Shown here piece after piece: positions 1 to 5,646 of a DNA stretch of 5,646 nt. A program made the position numbers and the translations under genes. Under the pieces are notes generated by a model. That model ran no database searches, was not told the origin of the DNA, and saw only the letters and a program-made list of their open reading frames with translations. The stretch is from CAZILN01 sp964540005. GTDB taxonomy: Bacteria; Bacteroidota; Bacteroidia; Bacteroidales; SM23-62. The stretch lies in contig CAZILN010000155.1 of NCBI GenBank assembly GCA_964540005.1, forward strand, positions 1 to 5,646. The letters run 5' to 3'. Each line of letters opens with the position of its first letter. Positions within the stretch are counted from its first letter, which is position 1.

Positions 1-310
1 ACAACAATACTACAAAGGCAAAGAATGTAATGGCAGAGATGGCAGCCGGTATACTGGACAGCCATCTTATTATGGGTTTCTTTTTGTACAGGGTGTAAAT
101 AAGGATCAGCAGAACAATTATGCCTGTCCCGACGATAATATTGACAGGCCATGCCAGTTTCGGAGCACCCTTTCCCCCGCTAAGTACTTCAAAGATCAGT
201 CCCAGCAATATCAGTTCCAGGACAATCATAAAACTCTCCCTGTACCTCCAGGGATGATCCCAGGTCTTCCTTTTTTGCTTTTGTTCTTGTTCTTGTTTCT
301 TTGTACTCAC
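1..310 (-). CDS. ResB/CcsB-like cytochrome c biogenesis membrane protein, N-terminal part (runs off the left edge)
   Basis: I translated this by hand from a GTG at 308-310; the frame stays open for 103 residues to the window edge. The N-terminus is a charged, Gln/Lys/Glu-rich tail (residues 2-15), then a WDHPWRYRESF block (17-27). Three hydrophobic segments follow at about 28-43, 54-74 and 83-103, the second opening with AWPVNII. This arrangement resembles the start of ResB/CcsB-type System II proteins of Bacteroidota, which carry heme across the cytoplasmic membrane and ligate it to CXXCH cysteines. That family role is established; the assignment here rests on the pattern and on the adjacent hexaheme cytochrome. 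An in-frame TGA lies seven codons upstream of the GTG. The first in-frame ATG (227-229) would remove the conserved WDHPWRYRESF block, so GTG is preferred. No clear ribosome binding site is visible. Whether a CcsA domain is fused downstream cannot be seen. Confidence 0.68.
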   Translation of the reverse strand, partial: MSTKKQEQEQKQKRKTWDHPWRYRESFMIVLELILLGLIFEVLSGGKGAPKLAWPVNIIVGTGIIVLLILIYTLYKKKPIIRWLSSIPAAISAITFFAFVVLL

Positions 311-353
311 AATTATGTATTTATTCCATCAGGAACCATATTGAAACTGGCGG

Positions 354-361
354 CAAATATA
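354..361 (-). promoter_or_regulatory. Bacteroidota-type -7 element (TATATTTG) for the ResB-like gene
   Basis: Read on the minus strand, this is TATATTTG, an exact fit to the Bacteroidota -7 consensus TAnnTTTG. Transcription would start near 347-350, leaving a leader of about 40 nt before the GTG at 310. The -33 position (about 381-385) falls in the T-tract of the preceding terminator and is only T-rich, with no clear TTTG. The element is therefore plausible but only half supported. Confidence 0.45.
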
Positions 362-378
362 TAAATAAATAGGAAACT

Positions 379-414
379 AAAAAGAAAAGGCCCCACCGAG
401 TATTCAGGGGAGCC
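379..414 (-). terminator. Rho-independent terminator after the hexaheme cytochrome gene
   Basis: On the minus strand the arms are GGCTCCCC (414-407) and GGGGCC (394-389), separated by a 12-nt loop. They give six pairs with one bulged U or a G-U wobble. The tract TTTTCTTTTT (388-379) follows directly. The hairpin begins 24 nt after the cytochrome stop codon. This is the standard intrinsic terminator layout, and it separates the cytochrome from the ResB-like gene on the same strand. Confidence 0.8.
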
Positions 415-437
415 TTATATAAGGTAATCTGACAGTT

Positions 438-1517
438 TTATTTGCTTGCAGCAGTTATTGAGGCTTCAAGCAGCTCAGTTGTGTAATCCGGATTATGGAC
501 TCCTAGACTTCTGTCTTCTTCAAAGAAGTAGAAGTTCCAAACAGCACCGGCCTGATCAGCTGTAAGTGCGAGTGGTGCAGTGGAGCTTGCGTTCAGAAGT
601 CCGGATGATGCGATGACCCATCCGTTATCTATAAGGATGGTATGAAGGCTGTCCAGCAGTTCTTCTGTCTCTTCCTGGAAAGCAATAATATCACCTGCAA
701 AGTCATCACCTATGGAATGACAAAAGCTACATCCTGCCTGATTGACTGCATCAGATCCGTGATATACATAGGTCATATCGAATGTGTGCCCGCCAGCCTG
801 GGTTCCGTATGCTTCAGCCATATGGCATTGGGTACAGCCTGCTCCGGCATGCATAGTTGATCCAACTGTGGCAACGCTTACGTCGAATTCATAACCTGCT
901 GTTCCAACAAGAACTGATCCCTGCGGACCATGATGAGGTCCCCATCTTGAATTGGTAATTGACACATCTGCACCTCCGACTATTGCTGCCGGACTGGCTG
1001 TTCTTGCCTGGTGACAGTTGACACAGAGGTTTGCATCTCCCAGGTCAACAGACACATCATCAACAAATAAAGTGACAGCATCTGAATAAGTGAGAGCCCA
1101 GTCTGTTTCATCATATGCATTGTGGATGTTGTGGCATGTGCGGCAATTAATTGATGATGGATCTGATATAGCAGCGGAGGCTTCCTCTGTACCGGCATCC
1201 ATTCTGTCAATAAAACCTTCGTGTGTGTGACAGGCGGCACAGTCAGCATCGCTTCTTTCGAAATTTCCACCGGTCATATGTACAGATGCCCCTGCCTGAA
1301 GTGATTTGGCGAAAAGCTCGGTGCCATCATTGTGGCATACTTTACAGGAAGCATCCATATCCATTCCGTTTGCACCATCTGCACCGTCCGCACCGTCAAT
1401 ACCGTCTATTCCGTCAGTACCCGCAGGTCCGGCCGGCCCTTCACAACCGGTCATTCCTGAAAAGGCAAGGATGAGAGCCGTAAAGGTAAGAACAATAAAA
1501 AAGGTATATTTCTTCAT
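438..1517 (-). CDS. Hexaheme c-type cytochrome lipoprotein with a collagen-like Gly-X-Y spacer
   Basis: A 359-residue protein. Residues 1-24 are a lipoprotein signal peptide (MKKYTFF, hydrophobic core, then GMTG before Cys25). Nine Gly-X-Y triplets follow at 27-53. Six CXXCH heme c motifs start at Cys58, 93, 125, 165, 228 and 263. Histidines that could be distal ligands include 80, 132, 195/196, 223, 244 (GGHTF) and 341 (GVHNP). The last 80 residues hold no heme motif and end in a LGVHNPDYTTELLEAS block, a closing pattern I associate with NrfA-like and other multiheme cytochromes. It should be a membrane-anchored electron carrier or reductase on the outer side of the cytoplasmic membrane; the redox partner is unknown. 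The frame extends upstream to 1559, but the promoter overlaps that extension and the signal peptide starts at 1517, so 1517 is the start. There is no Shine-Dalgarno. No CXXCK motif is present, so it is not a standard NrfA. The downstream ResB-like gene fits a role in its maturation. Confidence 0.9.
   Translation of the reverse strand: MKKYTFFIVLTFTALILAFSGMTGCEGPAGPAGTDGIDGIDGADGADGANGMDMDASCKVCHNDGTELFAKSLQAGASVHMTGGNFERSDADCAACHTHEGFIDRMDAGTEEASAAISDPSSINCRTCHNIHNAYDETDWALTYSDAVTLFVDDVSVDLGDANLCVNCHQARTASPAAIVGGADVSITNSRWGPHHGPQGSVLVGTAGYEFDVSVATVGSTMHAGAGCTQCHMAEAYGTQAGGHTFDMTYVYHGSDAVNQAGCSFCHSIGDDFAGDIIAFQEETEELLDSLHTILIDNGWVIASSGLLNASSTAPLALTADQAGAVWNFYFFEEDRSLGVHNPDYTTELLEASITAASK
1359..1439 (-). 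repeat. Nine-unit 9-bp tandem repeat encoding collagen-like Gly-X-Y triplets
   Basis: Residues 27-53 of the cytochrome read GPA twice, GTD, GID twice, GAD twice, GAN, GMD. At DNA level this is a degenerate 9-bp tandem array, strongest in the GID/GAD units. Any gain or loss of a unit keeps the reading frame, so the spacer length could vary between strains. It sits two residues after the lipidated cysteine and five residues before the first heme motif, so it acts as the linker between anchor and heme domain. With so few triplets and no proline in the Asp-rich part, a stable collagen triple helix is uncertain. Confidence 0.85.
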
Positions 1518-1547
1518 AGCTTGAAAATATTGGTTTAATGATTGGAT

Positions 1548-1579
1548 CAAAATTAACAAGCTTGGTCAATTGTAGCAAA
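1548..1579 (-). promoter_or_regulatory. Promoter of the hexaheme cytochrome gene (TTTG-N20-TAATTTTG)
   Basis: On the minus strand a -33 TTTG (1579-1576) is followed after 20 bp by TAATTTTG (1555-1548), which matches the Bacteroidota primary sigma-factor consensus TTTG / TAnnTTTG exactly in both boxes. Initiation would be near 1541-1544, giving a leader of about 25 nt to the ATG at 1517. The spacer contains an 8-bp palindrome CAAGCTTG (1557-1564) where a regulator could bind, though that length is common by chance. Confidence 0.7.
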
Positions 1580-1655
1580 TATGCGATGAAGATATAAATT
1601 AGATCGTCAAGCGAGGTATGTTATTGCCGTAGCAGCTAAATAGTCAATAAATTGT

Positions 1656-1667
1656 CGATATATATCG
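1656..1667. repeat. 12-bp perfect palindrome CGATATATATCG
   Basis: The twelve bases are their own reverse complement; the symmetry stops at the flanking bases. It lies about 75 bp upstream of the cytochrome -33 box and 150 bp upstream of the clpB -33 box. It could be a dimeric regulator site, but an alternating AT core forms palindromes easily, so the functional call is weak. Confidence 0.3.
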
Positions 1668-1753
1668 CTTTATATGCCGATATTCCTCAAAGCTTTGGTT
1701 CCTGAATGCAATTCCACAATCTACACATCAAGAGAAATATAGTCTGGAAATTC

Positions 1754-1763
1754 GTTCCGGAAC
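1754..1763. repeat. 10-bp perfect palindrome GTTCCGGAAC
   Basis: A GC-containing self-complementary decamer in an otherwise AT-rich gap, about 45 bp upstream of the clpB operator-like repeat. It is listed as a possible protein binding site only; no known regulator consensus was recognised. Confidence 0.25.
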
Positions 1764-1808
1764 ATAAACAGCATTGCATGACAATACTGCTGACTAACAG
1801 CTATTTAC

Positions 1809-1825
1809 ACTGACACTTTGTCAGT
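1809..1825. promoter_or_regulatory. Inverted repeat ACTGACA-CTT-TGTCAGT, candidate clpB operator
   Basis: Two perfect 7-bp arms (1809-1815 and 1819-1825) flank a 3-bp centre. The right arm and centre include the TTTG taken as the clpB -33 box (1817-1820), so a protein bound here would affect RNA polymerase directly. It does not match CIRCE (HrcA), HAIR (HspR) or the CtsR direct repeat. That it controls heat-shock expression of clpB is inferred from its position and symmetry. Confidence 0.55.
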
Positions 1826-1847
1826 CTGAATATGGCTGATCGATTTG
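1817..1847 (+). promoter_or_regulatory. Probable clpB promoter (TTTG-N19-TCGATTTG)
   Basis: The -33 TTTG is at 1817-1820. After a 19-bp spacer comes TCGATTTG (1840-1847), which matches TAnnTTTG except for C in place of A at the second base. Initiation would fall near 1852-1855, with a leader of about 48 nt before the clpB ATG. A second TTTG at 1856-1859 with TATATTAT at 1876-1883 is a poorer alternative, because it would start transcription inside the ribosome binding site. Confidence 0.5.
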
Positions 1848-1887
1848 GATTGGGATTTGCTGTTCATAGATTGCTTATATTATGTAA

Positions 1888-1893
1888 AGAGGA
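1888..1893 (+). promoter_or_regulatory. Ribosome binding site AGAGGA of clpB
   Basis: AGAGGA ends seven bases before the ATG at 1901. It is the only recognisable Shine-Dalgarno sequence before a gene in this window; the other three genes show none. It also rules out the overlapping out-of-frame ATG at 1894, which is too close to it. Confidence 0.65.
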
Positions 1894-1900
1894 ATGAATT

Positions 1901-4492
1901 ATGAACCAGGAAAATTTTACCATAAAATCTCAGGATGCCATACAACAGGCCTTTACTATAGCAGATGGTTTTAACCACCAGGCTGTAGAAACGGGCCATC
2001 TGTTGAAAGGCGTTCTTACAATTGCCGAAAGCATCAGTAATTATCTGATGAGTAAACTGGAGGTAAATACAGGAGCCTTTACAAAAGGCCTGGATTCAAT
2101 TATTGAATCCTATCCAAAGGTCTCAGGCGGGGATCAATATCTTTCAAAATCTGCCAGCAAAGCCCTGCAGGATGCAATTACTGCCTCAAAAAAGGAGGGT
2201 GATCAGTTTGTATCCTCTGAACATTTGATTCTGGGATTACTGAAGGCAGGTGATGCAGTATCGCAGATAATGAAAGATCATGGATTCTCCGAGAAGGGAC
2301 TTACCAGTGCAATACATGAACTCAGGAAAGGATCAAAGGTTGATACTCAGACCGCTGAAGTCAGTTTTGATTCACTGAACCGCTTTGCCATCAATCTTAA
2401 TGAAATGGCTCGTTCAGGAAAGCTTGATCCCGTTATTGGCAGAAATGATGAGATCAGAAGGATCTTGCAGATATTGTCACGGCGAACAAAGAATAATCCC
2501 ATACTGATAGGGGAACCCGGAACAGGTAAAACGGCTATAGCCGAAGGACTGGCCCACAGGATTGTCAGCGGTGATATACCGGAAAACCTGAAAAACAAGC
2601 AGGTGTATTCCCTGGATATGGGTGCTCTTGTTGCAGGGGCAAAGTATAAGGGTGAATTTGAGGAACGCCTGAAAGCGGTTGTCAGGGAAGTTATTGCCTC
2701 AGATGGGGAAATAGTTCTTTTTATTGATGAAATACATACCCTTGTCGGGGCCGGTAAAAGTGAGGGGGCCATGGATGCTGCCAACATACTGAAGCCTGCG
2801 CTGGCCAGAGGAGAATTGCGGGCCATTGGCGCTACTACTCTGAATGAATACCAGAAGTATTTCGAGAAAGACAAGGCCCTTGAGAGACGGTTCCAGATTG
2901 TCATGGTTAATGAACCCGACACACTCAGTACCATTGCCATACTGCGGGGATTGAAGGAACGGTATGAAACCCATCACAAAGTAAGGATACAGGATGATGC
3001 CATTATAGCCGCAGTTGAATTATCGCAACGATATATTACCGAACGTTTCCTTCCTGATAAAGCCATTGATCTGATTGATGAAGCAGCTTCAAAACTCAGG
3101 ATGGAGATGAATTCCCTGCCCCAGGAAATCGATGAAATTGAAAGGGATCTCAAGCAGTTGGAAATAGAAAAGGAAGCAGTAAAAAGAGACGGAAAAACTC
3201 CAAATCTCAAACAGATAAGCGAAAAGATCGCCAATCTTAATGATGCGCGTACAAGGCTCCGTGCACAATGGGAGTCAGAAAAAAAAGTCATTGACAAGAT
3301 ACAGAAGAGCAGAGAAGCTATTGAACAGTTGAGAATGACTGCAGAACATGCTGAAAGGGAGGGTGATTACGGTAAGGTTGCCGAAATCAGGTATGGCCAG
3401 ATTCAGGCGGCTGAAGACCGTATTATGTCACTTCAGGGGGAACTGAATGAGCTTCAGAAGGCAAATGCCATGATCAAGGAGGAGGTAGACGGGGAAGATA
3501 TTGCACAGATTGTGAGCCGATGGACCGGCGTACCCCTTAATCGTATGATACAAACCGAACGCGATAAACTCCTGCACCTTGAAGATGAACTTCATAAGCG
3601 TGTGGTAGGACAGGAAGATGCTATTTCTGCAGTATCAGATGCTGTAAGAAGGAGCCGGGCCGGACTCCAGGATGAAAAAAAACCACTGGGTTCGTTTATT
3701 TTTCTCGGTACTACGGGGGTGGGTAAAACCGAGCTTGCCAGGGCACTGGCTGAATGTTTATTCAATGACGAGGGCATGCTGACACGAATCGATATGTCTG
3801 AATACCAGGAACGCCACTCTGTTTCGAGGCTGATTGGTGCGCCCCCGGGCTATGTGGGATATGATGAAGGAGGTCAGCTGACCGAAGCTGTGAGAAGAAA
3901 ACCCTATTCGGTGATCCTGATGGATGAAATTGAGAAAGCCCATCCTGATGTATTTAACATCTTACTTCAGATACTCGATGACGGGCATCTGACAGATAAT
4001 AAGGGACGGGCGGTAAACTTCAAGAACACCATTGTCATCATGACCTCGAATGCCGGATCTCACATGATAAGGGAGAAGATGCAGGAAAAAGAAGGAGAGA
4101 TTAATGATGCCATTATTGAAGATATGCGTTATAAGGTGCTTGAATTCCTGCAACAAACACTTCCTCCCGAATTTTTAAACAGGATAGACGAGGTCATTGT
4201 GTTCAAACCTCTGAACAGGGAAGAAGTTCAGGAGATAGTCGGCCTGCAGTTTAATAAGGTGAAAGAGCTTATGCAATCAAAAGATGTGAGCATCTCGCTG
4301 TCAGATAGTGCCGTGAAATGGATTACTGAAAATGGCTTTGACCCGCAGTACGGAGCCCGGCCCGTTAAGCGCCTCATCCAGAAATACATTATGAATGAAC
4401 TGTCCAGAATGGTCATTTCCGGTGAGGTAGACAAAAACAAAGAAATACTTATCGATACTGAAAACAATTCACTTGTGTTCAGGAATAGCTGA
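1901..4492 (+). CDS. clpB: ATP-dependent disaggregase ClpB (Hsp104 family)
   Basis: A complete 863-residue protein, close to the 857 of E. coli ClpB. ClpB is a cytoplasmic hexamer that threads aggregated proteins through its pore together with DnaK/DnaJ/GrpE. Domains in order: Clp N-domain (about 1-145); first AAA+ domain with Walker A GEPGTGKT (204-211), pore tyrosine Y249 in the KYKG loop, Walker B acidic pair D276/E277 and arginine fingers R329/R330; a charged coiled-coil middle domain (about 395-520), which separates it from ClpA and ClpC; second AAA+ domain with Walker A GTTGVGKT (603-610), pore tyrosine Y651 in GYVGY, Walker B D675/E676, and sensor 2 GARP (R820). No key residue is missing. 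ClpP-binding IGL/IGF loops are not evident, as expected for ClpB. I see no internal ATG or GTG with a ribosome binding site near residue 150, so the short isoform known in E. coli is not supported. The gene stands alone, preceded by an operator-like repeat; no terminator is visible after it. Confidence 0.98.
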   Translation: MNQENFTIKSQDAIQQAFTIADGFNHQAVETGHLLKGVLTIAESISNYLMSKLEVNTGAFTKGLDSIIESYPKVSGGDQYLSKSASKALQDAITASKKEGDQFVSSEHLILGLLKAGDAVSQIMKDHGFSEKGLTSAIHELRKGSKVDTQTAEVSFDSLNRFAINLNEMARSGKLDPVIGRNDEIRRILQILSRRTKNNPILIGEPGTGKTAIAEGLAHRIVSGDIPENLKNKQVYSLDMGALVAGAKYKGEFEERLKAVVREVIASDGEIVLFIDEIHTLVGAGKSEGAMDAANILKPALARGELRAIGATTLNEYQKYFEKDKALERRFQIVMVNEPDTLSTIAILRGLKERYETHHKVRIQDDAIIAAVELSQRYITERFLPDKAIDLIDEAASKLRMEMNSLPQEIDEIERDLKQLEIEKEAVKRDGKTPNLKQISEKIANLNDARTRLRAQWESEKKVIDKIQKSREAIEQLRMTAEHAEREGDYGKVAEIRYGQIQAAEDRIMSLQGELNELQKANAMIKEEVDGEDIAQIVSRWTGVPLNRMIQTERDKLLHLEDELHKRVVGQEDAISAVSDAVRRSRAGLQDEKKPLGSFIFLGTTGVGKTELARALAECLFNDEGMLTRIDMSEYQERHSVSRLIGAPPGYVGYDEGGQLTEAVRRKPYSVILMDEIEKAHPDVFNILLQILDDGHLTDNKGRAVNFKNTIVIMTSNAGSHMIREKMQEKEGEINDAIIEDMRYKVLEFLQQTLPPEFLNRIDEVIVFKPLNREEVQEIVGLQFNKVKELMQSKDVSISLSDSAVKWITENGFDPQYGARPVKRLIQKYIMNELSRMVISGEVDKNKEILIDTENNSLVFRNS

Positions 4493-4772
4493 TGCGGGAT
4501 CGGTAAAGCAACAATAGTGGTGCCTCGTAAGAGATAATAGATATCGAGAGGATTGTCAGCTCCTTCATTATATTCCAGGAAGTCCAGCTCTTTCCAGCTG
4601 TATTTTAGCTGTGCCCCTGCAATCATGGAGTTATTCAGGAAATCCTACTCCGAGATCCGTTCCCGTTCCATACCGAAAAAATATAATGCTCAGGAACTTT
4701 TCGTCCGTAGCTTACCGTAGCCGGAATGATAGCAAGGCAGAGCAATATTACCCTGATAGCTTTTTTACACAT
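4493..4772 (-). pseudogene. Decayed gene for a small exported or outer-membrane protein
   Basis: On the minus strand an ATG at 4772 opens a 45-codon frame (to 4635) whose first 23 residues form a convincing Sec signal peptide: MCKK, a hydrophobic core ILLCLAIIPA, then TVSYG as a possible cleavage site. After about residue 32 the frame turns Ser/Arg-rich and stops. The neighbouring frames carry on more natural protein: a GTGTDLGVGF stretch around 4640-4670, then a separate frame from about 4641 down to 4493 with AQLKYSWKELDFLEYNEGAD, followed by NPLDIYYLLRG. Alternating aromatic and polar residues suggest a beta-rich exported protein. Two frame changes would be needed to join the pieces. The third frame continues antisense into clpB, so the original 3' end is lost or overlaps. 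I do not recognise the family. It could instead be chance coding in a spacer. Confidence 0.38.
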
Positions 4773-4813
4773 ACCATAAGTTTAGTTAATCGCAACTGCT
4801 AAATTGGAAATTG

Positions 4814-4844
4814 TTTTATATTGAAAGATTAATTCATAATTTTA
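4814..4844 (+). promoter_or_regulatory. Possible promoter of the AsmA-like gene (TTTT-N19-TAATTTTA)
   Basis: TTTT at 4814-4817 and TAATTTTA at 4837-4844 are 19 bp apart, and each box differs from the TTTG / TAnnTTTG consensus at its last base. Initiation near 4850 would leave a leader of about 20 nt. The stretch is very AT-rich, so a chance match is a real possibility. Confidence 0.35.
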
Positions 4845-4869
4845 TCTGAATCATATAAAAATCCACCTC

Positions 4870-5646
4870 ATGAAAAAGTTTTTTAAAATATTCTTCATAT
4901 TCATAGTTCTGGTTCTGGCCATTTTGATCCTGACACCTCTGCTCTTTAAAAAGCAGATCTTTGAAAAAGCCAAAGAAGTGGCCAATACCAGTGTGAATGC
5001 CCGGGTTGATTTCGCCGACCTGCGGTTGTCTCTGATAAGGAATTTCCCAAATCTCACTGTATCCCTGACAGGGGTATCAATAGTAAACCTGGAACCTTTT
5101 GAAGGAGACACCCTGGTTTCTTTCGATGAATTCCGTGCCACGGTTGACCTGCTGAGTGCCATAAAAATGGAAAATATAAAAGTGAAGGGTATTTTACTGA
5201 ATAATCCTTCTATCAATGCTTATATACTGGAGGATGGAACCGCCAATTATGATATCGCTCCTGCAGGTGAGGAAACAGCTGAAGAAGAGGTGGATACAAG
5301 CAGTTCGGGCTCAATGGATATGACTGTAGCCCTTAAAAAGTTCGAGATCAGGAGCGCTGACATCCTCTATAATGATAAGAGCCAGGGAATGACTGCATCG
5401 ATGGAGGACTTTAATTTTGTATTGACCGGCGACCTGTCGGAGGATTTTACCAGCATAGAGATCAACTCTACAACTGATAAGGTTAATGTTATCATGGACG
5501 GAATAAGGTATGTCAAAGACGCCCTTTTAAGCATTGTAATTGATATTGATGCGGACATGGCCAATTCGGTCTTTACACTCGGGGAGAATTCAATCGGGAT
5601 CAATGAACTGGCGCTGAAATTCGGGGGCGTGGTAAAGATGCCTGAT
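4870..5646 (+). CDS. AsmA-family envelope protein, N-terminal part (runs off the right edge)
   Basis: Translating from the ATG at 4870 gives 259 residues in one open frame to the window end. Residues 4-26 are a single hydrophobic segment after MKK, an uncleaved N-terminal anchor. Residues 44-125 match the opening of AsmA proteins: RVDFADLRLSLIRNFPNLTV, then a VSFDEFRATVDLLSA strand pair, a GILLNNPSI turn and EDGTANYDI. An acidic, Ser-rich linker (131-148) separates this from a second beta-rich block. AsmA-like proteins (AsmA, TamB and YhdP relatives) are long periplasmic beta-groove proteins tied to the inner membrane and linked to lipid transport and outer-membrane homeostasis. Bacteroidota members usually run to several hundred more residues, so most of the gene is outside the window. 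No Shine-Dalgarno is present. It is separated from clpB by 377 bp and is probably an independent unit. Confidence 0.85.
   Translation, partial: MKKFFKIFFIFIVLVLAILILTPLLFKKQIFEKAKEVANTSVNARVDFADLRLSLIRNFPNLTVSLTGVSIVNLEPFEGDTLVSFDEFRATVDLLSAIKMENIKVKGILLNNPSINAYILEDGTANYDIAPAGEETAEEEVDTSSSGSMDMTVALKKFEIRSADILYNDKSQGMTASMEDFNFVLTGDLSEDFTSIEINSTTDKVNVIMDGIRYVKDALLSIVIDIDADMANSVFTLGENSIGINELALKFGGVVKMPD

Larger units (their letters stand above)
1580..1808. other. Divergent intergenic region between the cytochrome and clpB
   Basis: This is the central part of the 383-bp gap between the two divergent genes. I checked it for small genes and found only very short frames, for example 21 codons from an ATG near 1674 and 11 codons near 1779, none with a ribosome binding site or recognisable product. 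It is AT-rich and holds two short perfect palindromes, listed separately. I see no tRNA, no terminator and no mobile element ends. Confidence 0.6.

Noticed and set aside
642..860. Plus-strand frame inside the cytochrome gene, and others at 1223-1524
   Set aside because: They are opposite-strand shadows of the heme and repeat coding; the one rich in PSAPS is only the reverse of the Gly-X-Y repeats.
1428..1445. Bacteroidota surface-export signal after the lipidated cysteine
   Set aside because: The residues after Cys25 are EGPAG, not the acidic/Lys or Ser-Asp-rich signal described for surface lipoproteins, so surface exposure is not supported.
438..1517. Calling the cytochrome NrfA or a pentaheme nitrite reductase
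   Set aside because: There are six CXXCH motifs, no CXXCK active-site motif, and the protein is shorter than NrfA; only the C-terminal pattern is reminiscent.
1518..1559. Longer start of the cytochrome, adding 14 residues before MKKYTFF
   Set aside because: The extension overlaps the -7 element and would put extra residues before a normal lipoprotein signal peptide.
1856..1883. Second clpB promoter candidate, TTTG at 1856 with TATATTAT
   Set aside because: The spacer is 16 bp, the -7 box matches poorly, and transcription would start within the ribosome binding site.
2330..2420. Internal start for a short ClpB isoform
   Set aside because: No in-frame ATG or GTG with a ribosome binding site occurs near residue 150; M124 and M170 lack one.
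2347..2940. 197-codon open frame on the minus strand inside clpB
   Set aside because: It is antisense to a fully conserved ClpB, Ser/Arg/Leu-rich, without family resemblance. The other antisense frames inside clpB and inside the AsmA-like gene fail for the same reason.
4600..4625. Hairpin CAGCT...AGCTG as a clpB terminator
   Set aside because: Only five pairs, more than 100 bp after the stop codon, and no T-tract follows.
4611..4802. Plus-strand 63-codon frame from a GTG
   Set aside because: It has no ribosome binding site and no recognisable protein character; the minus strand, with its signal peptide, explains the stretch better.

Overview
This window looks like chromosomal DNA from a member of the Bacteroidota. 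The signs are promoters of the TTTG / TAnnTTTG type with 19-20 bp spacers, start codons that mostly lack a Shine-Dalgarno sequence, a ClpB of the form usual in that phylum (GTTGVGKT in the second ATPase domain), and a multiheme cytochrome next to a ResB-type cytochrome c assembly gene. The species cannot be told from the sequence. Nothing indicates a phage, plasmid or insertion sequence.

Left part, minus strand (1-1579): a hexaheme c-type cytochrome lipoprotein (438-1517) comes first in transcription order. It has its own well-formed promoter and a rho-independent terminator directly after its stop codon. Downstream on the same strand is the N-terminal part of a ResB/CcsB-like membrane protein (1-310, cut by the window edge), with a probable -7 element of its own. 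One gene makes a protein carrying six hemes on a lipid anchor and a collagen-like Gly-X-Y spacer. The other resembles the heme-handling machinery that attaches heme to CXXCH motifs. They are probably functionally coupled but transcribed as separate units.

Middle (1518-1900): a divergent intergenic region between the cytochrome and clpB. It holds the cytochrome promoter, a probable clpB promoter whose -33 element lies inside a perfect 7-bp inverted repeat (a likely heat-shock operator unlike CIRCE), and two shorter palindromes. clpB (1901-4492, plus strand) is complete and has all the residues expected of an active disaggregase.

Right part: 4493-4869 has no intact gene. On the minus strand it contains what looks like a decayed gene for an exported protein: a good signal peptide, then frameshifts and stops. 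From 4870 to the window end is the N-terminal 259 residues of an AsmA-family envelope protein on the plus strand.

The most interesting items are the collagen-tethered hexaheme lipoprotein, the terminator/promoter switch between it and its likely maturation gene, and the palindrome overlapping the clpB promoter. I did not find a clearly new multi-gene system.
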